Origin: Nitrospina sp.
GTDB lineage: Bacteria; Nitrospinota; Nitrospinia; Nitrospinales; JACRGP01
Assembly (NCBI GenBank): GCA_024648695.1
Contig: JACAVV010000018.1
Location: 33,643-97,642, forward strand
Direction of reading: 5' to 3'
DNA length: 64,000 nucleotides
The notes under the pieces: model-generated
What the model was told of the DNA's origin: nothing
What the model saw: only the letters and a program-made list of their open reading frames with translations
Databases searched by the model: none
Shown here: piece by piece, positions 26,756 through 33,381 of the stretch
How the letters are laid out: each line of letters starts with the position of its first letter
How positions within the stretch are numbered: position 1 is the stretch's first letter
Translations under genes and position numbers: made by a program

Positions 26756-28111
26756 ATGCTGGATTCATCTCCCAACAACGATTTTAATCGCGATATTAAT
26801 TACGTCTGGCATCCCTGCACTCAAATGAAGGATCATGAGGCTTATCCCCCCTTATGGATTGAGAAGGCGAATGGACTATATTTGTATGACAAGGAAGGCA
26901 AATCCTATCTGGATGTGATCTCTTCCTGGTGGGTCAACCTTTTCGGGCACAACCATCCCCGGTTGAACAAGGCGCTCAATGAACAATTAAGTAAAATGGC
27001 ACATGTGATGTTTGCCGGCATCACTCACACGCCCGCGGTCGACCTGGCGGAAAGTCTGGTTGGGCTGACCCCGGAAAACCTCACCCGTGTTTTTTTCTCG
27101 GATAACGGGTCGACTTCCATAGAAGTGGCCTTGAAGATGAGCCTGCAATACTGGAGTCAAACGGGACAACCTCAAAAGGCCCGTTTTGCTTATTTAAAAG
27201 GAGGGTACCACGGTGAAACCTTAGGCGCCTTGTCCGTATGCGGTATGGACTTGTTCAGAAAGCCTTTCGATTCTGTACTGATGAATAATATTGAAGTAGA
27301 AGGACCCGATTGTTTTAAGTGTCCATACGGACTAAAACCTGAATCCTGTTCGGCAGAATGTTTTGAGGTCATGGAAAGGACATTGACTCAGAATGCCTCC
27401 TCACTGGCCGGAGTCATTGTCGAGCCATTGGTGCAGGGTGCGGCTGGAATGAAGATGTACCCTCCCGTTTACCTGGAGAAACTTCTGGAAGCGTGCGAGG
27501 CGCAACAGGTTCATTCCATCTTTGATGAAGTGGCTGTGGGTTTTGGCAGAACCGGCACACTGTTTGTATGCGAAGGGTGTAATTTGAAACCCACCTTTTT
27601 ATGTTTGTCCAAAGGTATCACCTCCGGCTACCTTCCACTGGCGGCTACCTTGGCCGAGGAGTCCGTTTATCAGGTTTTTCTAGGAGACTATGCGAGTTTT
27701 AAATTGTTTATTCACAGCCATAGTTATTCCGCCAATCCTCTGGCTTGTGCGGTGGCTAACGAATCTTTAAAAATGCTTCAGGAAGAGGAATTTTTCAATA
27801 AGCTGAGTCCCAAAATTGATGCCTTTAAAGGAGGGGAAACCTTATTCACCGAACTTCCCTGGTGTGGAGAGTATCGCCAAACAGGGATGATCGCGGCTTG
27901 TGAACTGGTGCAGGACAAAGCAACTCTACAACCGTTTCCCCTGGAAAAGCGAGTGGGATTTGCAATCTATCAGGAAGGCTTGAAAAGAGGATTGTTTTTA
28001 AGGCCATTGGGAAACGTTATTTATTTCCTGCCTCCCTTGATTATTAGTGAAAATGAAATTCGCAGGCTTCTGGAAGAGGCAAGAGATTGCATTCGGGCCG
28101 TTCTGGCATAA
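26756..28111 (+). CDS. bioA: Adenosylmethionine-8-amino-7-oxononanoate aminotransferase
   Basis: 451 residues, ribosome site AAGGA. PLP-dependent class III aminotransferase of biotin synthesis, converting KAPA to DAPA. Signatures: HPCTQMKDHE and SSWWVNLFGHNHP near the N-terminus (the WW pair is typical of BioA), FSDNGSTSIEVALKM, YHGETLGALSV, IFDEVAVGFGRTG and the PLP-lysine block LCLSKGITSGYLPL (Lys about 286). Other biotin genes are not in the window. Starts 9 nt after thiO and precedes queD by 33 nt. Confidence 0.95.
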   Translation: MLDSSPNNDFNRDINYVWHPCTQMKDHEAYPPLWIEKANGLYLYDKEGKSYLDVISSWWVNLFGHNHPRLNKALNEQLSKMAHVMFAGITHTPAVDLAESLVGLTPENLTRVFFSDNGSTSIEVALKMSLQYWSQTGQPQKARFAYLKGGYHGETLGALSVCGMDLFRKPFDSVLMNNIEVEGPDCFKCPYGLKPESCSAECFEVMERTLTQNASSLAGVIVEPLVQGAAGMKMYPPVYLEKLLEACEAQQVHSIFDEVAVGFGRTGTLFVCEGCNLKPTFLCLSKGITSGYLPLAATLAEESVYQVFLGDYASFKLFIHSHSYSANPLACAVANESLKMLQEEEFFNKLSPKIDAFKGGETLFTELPWCGEYRQTGMIAACELVQDKATLQPFPLEKRVGFAIYQEGLKRGLFLRPLGNVIYFLPPLIISENEIRRLLEEARDCIRAVLA

Positions 28112-28144
28112 AATCAAACCACTTAAACTCTGGAAAATAGACTC

Positions 28145-28513
28145 ATGTACGAAACCACCATCACCACGCATTTCAGTGCCGCTCACCAACTTCGTGATTA
28201 CCAAGGCAAATACGAAAACCTGCACGGCCATAACTGGACCGCAACTATTACGGTTTTCGCAAAAGAGGTTGATGAAATGGGTGTCGGAATGGACTTCATC
28301 CTTCTAAAGCAAAAAACCGATGCTATATTGTCCAAACTGGATTACCAGAACATCAATGAAGTGCCACCTTTTGACACATTGAATCCATCCGCCGAAAACA
28401 TCGCACGTTGGGTATTTGATGAATTAAATAAAGAGATAAAAACCGGAGATATCTGGGTGCGACGTGTGGAAGTCCGCGAAACGGAACACTGCGGTGGCGC
28501 CTACTTCGAGTGA
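28145..28513 (+). CDS. queD: 6-carboxytetrahydropterin synthase QueD
   Basis: 122 residues, normal for the family. Zinc ligands and catalytic residues are in HFSAAHQLRDYQGKYENLHGHNW, with the catalytic Cys/His-type end EVRETEHCGGAYFE. QueD converts dihydroneopterin triphosphate to 6-carboxytetrahydropterin in queuosine/preQ0 synthesis. The usual active-site Cys of the CxxxHGH motif is replaced in this copy (KYENLHGH), which is seen in some QueD/PTPS relatives and leaves a slight doubt between QueD and other PTPS activities. Confidence 0.85.
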   Translation: MYETTITTHFSAAHQLRDYQGKYENLHGHNWTATITVFAKEVDEMGVGMDFILLKQKTDAILSKLDYQNINEVPPFDTLNPSAENIARWVFDELNKEIKTGDIWVRRVEVRETEHCGGAYFE

Positions 28514-28539
28514 GTTCAACGGTTGGATAGGGGAGGGTA

Positions 28540-28875
28540 TCAAACACAATACTTGGCGTGTAGTTTTTTCAACAGTCTATCGGTGGCATTGATGTTTTTC
28601 GTGTCGTTATTTTCCTTAAACATCTGGAAAGCCGATTGCGCCGCCTCCCAGGCTAACTCTCCTTCCTCGACTTTATCATGCATGAGAGCCAGATTAAAAT
28701 AAGTAGCCCCTTTTTTTAGGAAACCCAGCGAGACTTTGAATTCTTCAATCGACTCCCGATACTTACCGTCAATGCGTAAAGCCCAGGCCTTTTTAAAATG
28801 AGCCTCCGCTTGGATGGGGTCGGTGTCATTTCTTGCACCTGGGTGGTCTTTTTGATTTGAATCGATTTCGTTCAT
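28540..28875 (-). CDS. Small TPR-like protein
   Basis: 111 residues from ATG at 28875. The open frame extends further upstream but that part reads as low-complexity shadow sequence through a non-coding region. Contains about two TPR-like helix pairs (AEAHFKKAWALRIDGKYRESIEEF and ATYFNLALMHDKVEEGELAWEAA). Soluble and acidic. Convergent with queD and divergent from the zinc-ribbon gene. Role unknown. Confidence 0.6.
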   Translation of the reverse strand: MNEIDSNQKDHPGARNDTDPIQAEAHFKKAWALRIDGKYRESIEEFKVSLGFLKKGATYFNLALMHDKVEEGELAWEAAQSAFQMFKENNDTKNINATDRLLKKLHAKYCV

Positions 28876-29032
28876 GACGCTTATTATAAGAAAAAACTTC
28901 CAAAACCAATGGAAAAAAATTACAATCATTAAAAAATGAGACAGTCCGGTAGTGTGAAACCGGAGGACTACAATATTCATTATTCGTGTTAAATAACCTT
29001 TCCAGGCGAAGGCTTGGGTATGGGTGGTTCTA

Positions 29033-29401
29033 ATGGTTTGCCCCAAATGCACATCGCAAATGAAACTAATCCAGTTTCAGGGATATGAGGTTGACCGTTG
29101 TGCTAATTGCAAAGGATTGTGGTTCGATAAACTCGAATATGAAGAATTGAAAGTTGCAGAGAATCCCCAAATTCTCGATGTGGGCGATGCCAATGTGGGC
29201 AAACAGTTCAACAAGGTTGATAACATCCAATGCTCTCACTGCCAATGTGATTTAATAAAAATGGAACCCGATAACCAGCCCGGAATTTGTTACGACGGTT
29301 GCCCCGAATGCAACGGTGTGTTTTTCGACGCCGGTGAATTTAAAGATTTCCTCCGAAAAGATATAATTCTCTCCTTTAAAAACCTGCGCCCGCGGGATTA
29401 A
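29033..29401 (+). CDS. Zinc-ribbon (TFIIB-type) protein
   Basis: 122 residues. Two zinc ribbons: CPKCTSQMKLIQFQGYEVDRCANCKGLWFDKLEYEEL near the N-terminus and CSHCQCDLIKMEPDNQPG ... CPECNGVFFDAGEF near the C-terminus. This is the zf-TFIIB family common in bacteria, with no defined reaction. A GTG 9 nt upstream could also be the start. Confidence 0.8.
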   Translation: MVCPKCTSQMKLIQFQGYEVDRCANCKGLWFDKLEYEELKVAENPQILDVGDANVGKQFNKVDNIQCSHCQCDLIKMEPDNQPGICYDGCPECNGVFFDAGEFKDFLRKDIILSFKNLRPRD

Positions 29402-29721
29402 ATAGGTAATAAGTCTCCTTCAAAGTTTCATGTATTTTGCCCTTTCAGGCGAATAGCTTAATGCCCAACTGACATTAAATCTCGCCTCTAACAGCCTGTT
29501 TTAAAAATTAGTTTTATGTATAAAAATAAAGTATTTATTGAGATAAATTTTTGCAAAATTCTTTAGAAAACCTAAAGAATGTAAAAATTAAGGGCTTAAG
29601 CCACTTTTAATATCTAATAAAAATTATGAAAATTAATAAAAATTAACTTGAAAAAATTAAATTAGTGTTTGATATTGTAATTAGGGATGAGAGAGATATT
29701 TTTTAACAGGGATTCGTAATC
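29402..29721. other. 320-bp AT-rich intergenic region
   Basis: No gene is apparent. The second half is extremely AT-rich (29500-29690) and most likely holds the promoter for the exported protein starting at 29722. No terminator hairpin or repeat was recognised. Confidence 0.5.
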
Positions 29722-30222
29722 ATGGAAACAAGAAATAGGAAATTTAGGCTAATTCCTTTATTGCCTGAAATATTGATTATATTTACAGCGTTAAGCTTGG
29801 GGCCAACCGCTTTCGCAATGGACTTAAAAGGGACACCCTGGAGTGAAGAGGGATGTTCAAAGGGGATTGAGGGCAAATGGGAATTGAGAAGTCATTCTCC
29901 CAATGCATGGAAGGCCTTGCAAATTGGGAAGAATGCAATTCACGCAATGGAAGACAGGCAGGTATTGTATTCCTACTCACTTGAACATCCTTTAGATTCC
30001 CAAAGTGACGGGTATTTGGTTGCAACTTTGAAAACGGCAGATTCTGAATCGCGTACCCGTTATATAAAGGTGAGGCCTCATCTGGTGTATCCAGACTGGA
30101 GTCGTCGCGATTATGGGGGCAAGGAACCTCAATGCTTGATCAAGCTTTTTCGATTTGGATCTTTAAAAGATTCCCTGCAAAACAAATACATCAACTGGGA
30201 TATCTATCAGCGGTACCCCTGA
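29722..30222 (+). CDS. Exported hypothetical protein
   Basis: 166 residues. A long signal peptide (about residues 1-32, EILIIFTALSLGPTAFA) precedes a small mature domain with two cysteines (EEGCSKGIEGKW and EPQCLIKLFRF) that could form a disulfide. No recognised family. It lies upstream of the thiol peroxidase gene on the same strand, with a 120-bp gap, so co-expression is possible. Confidence 0.65.
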   Translation: METRNRKFRLIPLLPEILIIFTALSLGPTAFAMDLKGTPWSEEGCSKGIEGKWELRSHSPNAWKALQIGKNAIHAMEDRQVLYSYSLEHPLDSQSDGYLVATLKTADSESRTRYIKVRPHLVYPDWSRRDYGGKEPQCLIKLFRFGSLKDSLQNKYINWDIYQRYP

Positions 30223-30339
30223 TCAAAAACTTAGGGAATCCGGCGAAAAGCCTGGGGGCCTTCCAGTTCTATTGGGGCTTCAATTTAAACTGGATAGTCG
30301 GATTCTCTTTCTCCAATCTGGTTTCATATGGAGGGAACA

Positions 30340-30918
30340 ATGATGAGAGATTCAAAAACAATATTGCTAATAGTTTCTGTCCTTTCCTTATCAGTTATTA
30401 GCATTGGACTGAATCAAGTCCACGCGAAAGCTATAAGTAAGGAAGTGTTGGCGGTAGGCCGACCCCTCCCAAATGCAAGTTTGCAAGGAATGGACAACTC
30501 CTCAGTGGACCTGAAAAACTTGAAAGGAAAAATAAAAATCATAAGCGTTGTCCCACAATTGAACACCCCTGTTTGCGACAAGCAGACCCATCGCTTCAGC
30601 GAAACCAACGGCGGCCTTGATCAGCATGTGGACATCATCACGATCAGCACCAATTCTTCAGAAGGACAACACAGGTTCTCCGAAAAAGCCAAAATTCACA
30701 ACATCACATTTCTTTCCGACCTGCCCGAATATAATTTTGGAAAGAAAACCGGCCTCTTGGTAGAGGGAATGGGAGTCTTGCGCAGAACAGTAATCGTCGC
30801 CGATGAAAACAACGTTATCCGCTACGTAGATTTCGTTCCTCAAGGCGGCCTTCCCAATATAGAAGCCGCGTTAAAAGCCGCTGAAAAACTTTGGAATAGT
30901 TCGAAGGTGGAAAAATAA
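30340..30918 (+). CDS. Exported thiol peroxidase-like protein lacking the resolving cysteine
   Basis: 192 residues from ATG 30340, which has GGAGGG 4 nt upstream. Residues 1-27 form a signal peptide (LLIVSVLSLSVISIGLN), so unlike cytoplasmic Tpx it is exported. The core matches the atypical 2-Cys peroxiredoxin Tpx: QLNTPVCDKQTHRFSE with the peroxidatic Cys, FLSDLPEYNFGKKTGLLV, and the VDFVPQGGLPNIEAAL end. The resolving cysteine of Tpx, normally in the FAQKRFCGA segment, is Ser here (EGQHRFSEKAK), so it should act as a 1-Cys enzyme needing an external thiol. Confidence 0.82.
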   Translation: MMRDSKTILLIVSVLSLSVISIGLNQVHAKAISKEVLAVGRPLPNASLQGMDNSSVDLKNLKGKIKIISVVPQLNTPVCDKQTHRFSETNGGLDQHVDIITISTNSSEGQHRFSEKAKIHNITFLSDLPEYNFGKKTGLLVEGMGVLRRTVIVADENNVIRYVDFVPQGGLPNIEAALKAAEKLWNSSKVEK

Positions 30919-31494
30919 TTTCTCTAAATGGGCAAATTTCAGAATTAACAGGGCCAGTTACAAATGTTGTGTTTCGCTTAAAATATCATAAGAAGTCATG
31001 GATGAGTGTTGAAGGCCATGAGTGATCGCTCAGAAAATCTGACCTTGGGTAATCTGGCTCATCGTTCCGGTACAGGTAAAATTTCTGCGAACGGGGAAAC
31101 TGTCGGGAACCATAATGTTTTATCCCTTTGTGCCAATAATAGTGAGACAGTTTAGAGAGTTTAAATTACTGTAGAGTGTAGAGCGTTGAGGTGAAATATT
31201 TGGAAGAAAACTTCCCCTGAGCATTCAGGATTCACGACCCAAAGCACCCCGAGTTACGGATAAGAAGTCACTCTCTTCCCCTTGAGAGATAAGACTAAGG
31301 TGAAGGGGATAAAGGAGGCAGAAGGTCCTCCTTAAAATTTAATTTTGACGACTTTTTATCCGGCGGATTAATAGTTGAATTGTCAGAACGGGTGGTGAGT
31401 CACAACATCGCAAAACGTCCCAATGACCGAAATTCGAAAGAGGGCGGGTAAGGATGAAAGTTAAGCAAAGTTTTTTTTAAATAAGTTAAATGAG
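30919..31494. other. 576-bp intergenic region left of the tRNA
   Basis: No convincing gene. A 45-codon frame at 31018-31155 lacks a good ribosome site. A 7-bp hairpin (AAGGAGG / CCTCCTT, about 31313-31334) without a clear T-run may be a weak terminator. It forms the left chromosomal flank of the integrated element and the 3' side of the tRNA-Arg gene. Confidence 0.5.
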
Positions 31495-31568
31495 TGCGCC
31501 CGAGGCGATTCGAACGCCTGACCTACAGATTCGGAGTCTGTCACTCTATCCAGCTGAGCTACGGGCGC
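31495..31568 (-). tRNA. tRNA-Arg (anticodon CCG), integration target
   Basis: 74 nt on the minus strand folding as a full cloverleaf: acceptor GCGCCCG/CGGGCGC, D arm GCTC...GAGT, anticodon stem ACAGA/TCTGT with loop CTCCGAA (anticodon CCG, reads CGG), TpsiC arm AGGCG-TTCGAAT-CGCCT, discriminator A. CCA is not encoded. Its first 41 nt belong to the 97-bp repeat that recurs at 54181-54277, so the 5' half present here was brought by the integrated element while the 3' half is chromosomal. The integrase gene ends 9 bp upstream in the same direction. Confidence 0.95.
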
Positions 31569-31624
31569 GTTATTCGGTTAATTGTTTTTCATAAAGATCC
31601 CGATTTCCTCATTCGTCCAGCCAC
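31528..31624. repeat. Left attachment repeat of the integrated element (97-bp direct repeat)
   Basis: Identical over 97 bp to 54181-54277. It includes the 5' 41 nt of tRNA-Arg, the 9-bp spacer and the last 14 codons plus stop of the integrase. Identity ends in the 3' side of the anticodon stem, the usual crossover area for tyrosine integrases using anticodon-loop sites. Confidence 0.95.
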
Positions 31625-32696
31625 AGTGGTCGCTGTCGCTCCCTGGAAGCGTGTTCATTTGCTCTACAGCTTCCACAAGGTGACCATTAGTTAAGTGAGT
31701 GTATCTCTTGGTTGTCTTCGGGTCTTTGTGACCTAAAATAGTCCCTATAGTAGTCGTAGAAGCTCCACTCATGGCTAAATAAGAGGCTGCCGAGTGTCTA
31801 AGGTCATGAAAGGTAAAGTCTTTAATTTCAGCCACTTCAAGAGCCTTAGAGAACCAATAATCAACATCTTTCAACTGTTTCCCGTCACTAGGCCTAGGAA
31901 AAGCTAAAGGGTTATTTGGGTGCTCCAAAAAGCTCCTTTGTAGCTCCTCCTTAAGATCCTTTCTAAGTGGTACAGTCCTTATTTCACCATTTTTAGTTTC
32001 TCTTAGTATAGCCATAGACTTATCAAAAAGTACATCCTTCTTCATCAATCTAAAAATCTCTCCACGTCTAGACCCAGTGTTAAGAGCAAAGAAAACAAGA
32101 GGGTAGAGGTCTTTCCAACTGTTGCTTTTACATGCCTCTAGAAGTTGTTTAATTTCTTCATTGGTAAGGAATCTATCTCTTCCTGGAGGCTCCTTAAGGT
32201 TCTTAAGAGAGCTACAAGGGTTGCTAGTAATATAGCCCCAAAGAACAGCTTGAGAAAGTAGGTGGGATAGGGCAGCAAAGTAGCGATTACAGGTAGCATG
32301 AGGTCCGGTATTTCCTCTTGGTTTTATCTGAGCAATAACTTTCTCTCGAAGGTCAATAAGGCAATTATAATCAATATTTTGGAGAGGGTAGGGGTTACCA
32401 AGAATATCTCCGATAACCCCTAGTTGCCTCTCTTGATCTCTCTGCATCCCCAAAGATTTCTCTGGAAGAACTTCTTTAATATATCGCTCCAGGGCCTCTG
32501 AGAAGGTTTTATTTGAGACTTTTTGGGTTAACCCATGCCTACCCATCACAATTTCATCTTCAATAAACCTAGCCCATTTCTTGGCCGCATTTAGGGAATT
32601 GAAGGTGGCGGTAGTGGTGGGAGAACCAACTCTACGAACTTTAGCTCTCCATTTTGTCTCGCCTTTCGATGTCTTTCGCTTCTCGAAGGTAGCCAT
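31578..32696 (-). CDS. int: Tyrosine-recombinase integrase
   Basis: 372 residues. N-terminal arm/SAM-like domain to about 170, then the catalytic domain with all expected residues: Arg in NTGSRRGEIFRL, Lys in TKNGEIRTVPL, the HDLRH box (HDLRHSAASYLA), His in LGHKDPKT and nucleophile Tyr in KRYTHL. It integrates and, with an accessory factor, excises the element at tRNA-Arg. The last 14 residues (GWTNEEIGIFMKNN) and the stop codon lie within the attachment repeat and are identical to the C-terminus of the chromosomal gene at 54231. A T7/SP6-like promoter sequence lies 41 nt upstream of the ATG. Confidence 0.95.
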   Translation of the reverse strand: MATFEKRKTSKGETKWRAKVRRVGSPTTTATFNSLNAAKKWARFIEDEIVMGRHGLTQKVSNKTFSEALERYIKEVLPEKSLGMQRDQERQLGVIGDILGNPYPLQNIDYNCLIDLREKVIAQIKPRGNTGPHATCNRYFAALSHLLSQAVLWGYITSNPCSSLKNLKEPPGRDRFLTNEEIKQLLEACKSNSWKDLYPLVFFALNTGSRRGEIFRLMKKDVLFDKSMAILRETKNGEIRTVPLRKDLKEELQRSFLEHPNNPLAFPRPSDGKQLKDVDYWFSKALEVAEIKDFTFHDLRHSAASYLAMSGASTTTIGTILGHKDPKTTKRYTHLTNGHLVEAVEQMNTLPGSDSDHCGWTNEEIGIFMKNN

Positions 32697-32730
32697 TTTT
32701 TAATAGGAAAATCAGGTTTATCAGGTTTAA

Positions 32731-32751
32731 GTGTCCCTAAAGTGTCACCAT
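32731..32751 (-). promoter_or_regulatory. Putative single-subunit-RNAP promoter upstream of int
   Basis: Minus strand reads GGTGACACTTTAGGGACAC, close to SP6 (GTGACACTATAGAAG) and T3 (CACTAAAGGGAGA) promoters. By analogy the start G is at about 32737, giving a 41-nt leader to the integrase ATG. Identification is by likeness only. Confidence 0.55.
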
Positions 32752-32860
32752 AATTGTCCCATAGAAATAGCAAGATTTCCATTAATTTTTTGAGATTATT
32801 AAAAAAACCTACCTTTTCTATTACTTTTAAAAAATAATGGAAATTTAAGGGTTTTTCCTT

Positions 32861-33208
32861 TTAGTTTAAAGGGGGTAAGGAGTTCTCCTGAGCGGTCGGA
32901 ATGTTCCCAGGACTATTTTTTTCAACTGTGGCTCGGAGCGTCTCGTGACGTTCCCCTTGAGACTCCCTTTGGCCACTACCTCGATTCATTCTGGCTTTTC
33001 TTAATCTCTCTCCAGCTTCCATTCTTTGCTCTGGTGTCATCTCTTTTTTAAGGAATGGATTCGTACCAAATCTAAACTCATACAAGGCACAACTTGTGGA
33101 GGGACACTCTTTTATCAATTTGATGGCTCCTCCCATGCATTCTTTACAATGTTCTCTGATTGCTTTTACTGGGCTTTTTTGTTTTTGGTGAATGTATTGG
33201 TTGCTCAT
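32861..33208 (-). CDS. Small cysteine-rich phage-type protein
   Basis: 115 residues. N-terminal half contains AIREHCKECMGG, KECPSTSCALYEFRFGTNPFLKK: a CxxC ... CxxxxC zinc-finger-like arrangement followed by a basic GxNPF segment, a pattern seen in small proteins of many tailed phages with unknown job, possibly nucleic-acid binding. The C-terminal 50 residues are charged and probably disordered. It lies between the RNAP and integrase genes on the same strand. Candidates for role include excision or RNAP control; both are guesses. Confidence 0.65.
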   Translation of the reverse strand: MSNQYIHQKQKSPVKAIREHCKECMGGAIKLIKECPSTSCALYEFRFGTNPFLKKEMTPEQRMEAGERLRKARMNRGSGQRESQGERHETLRATVEKNSPGNIPTAQENSLPPLN

Positions 33209-33213
33209 AATTT

Positions 33214-33292
33214 ATTAGGGGAACCGGCATATCCGCATTTATTATGTATCGTCATAGAGGCTTTTTTGAGATATGCTCGAAATTCCCCTAAT
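33214..33292. repeat. 10-bp inverted repeat between RNAP and the Cys-rich gene
   Basis: ATTAGGGGAA at 33214-33223 and TTCCCCTAAT at 33283-33292 are perfect inverted copies 59 bp apart in the 173-bp gap after the RNAP gene. It could form an RNA stem that shields or processes the downstream message; no T-run follows. Confidence 0.45.
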
Positions 33293-33381
33293 TTCTTTCT
33301 CCTTTTGTTAATAAATGATTATTGTTAAATCCACATTAAATTCTTCAGGGAGTGGTCTTGATTGACCTCACTTAACCCCAG

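Noticed and set aside
31018..31155. 45-codon frame left of the tRNA
   Set aside because: Short, weak ribosome site, no recognisable features; kept as intergenic.
33026..33328. 100-codon plus frame opposite the Cys-rich gene
   Set aside because: Antisense shadow of the better-supported minus-strand phage-type gene.
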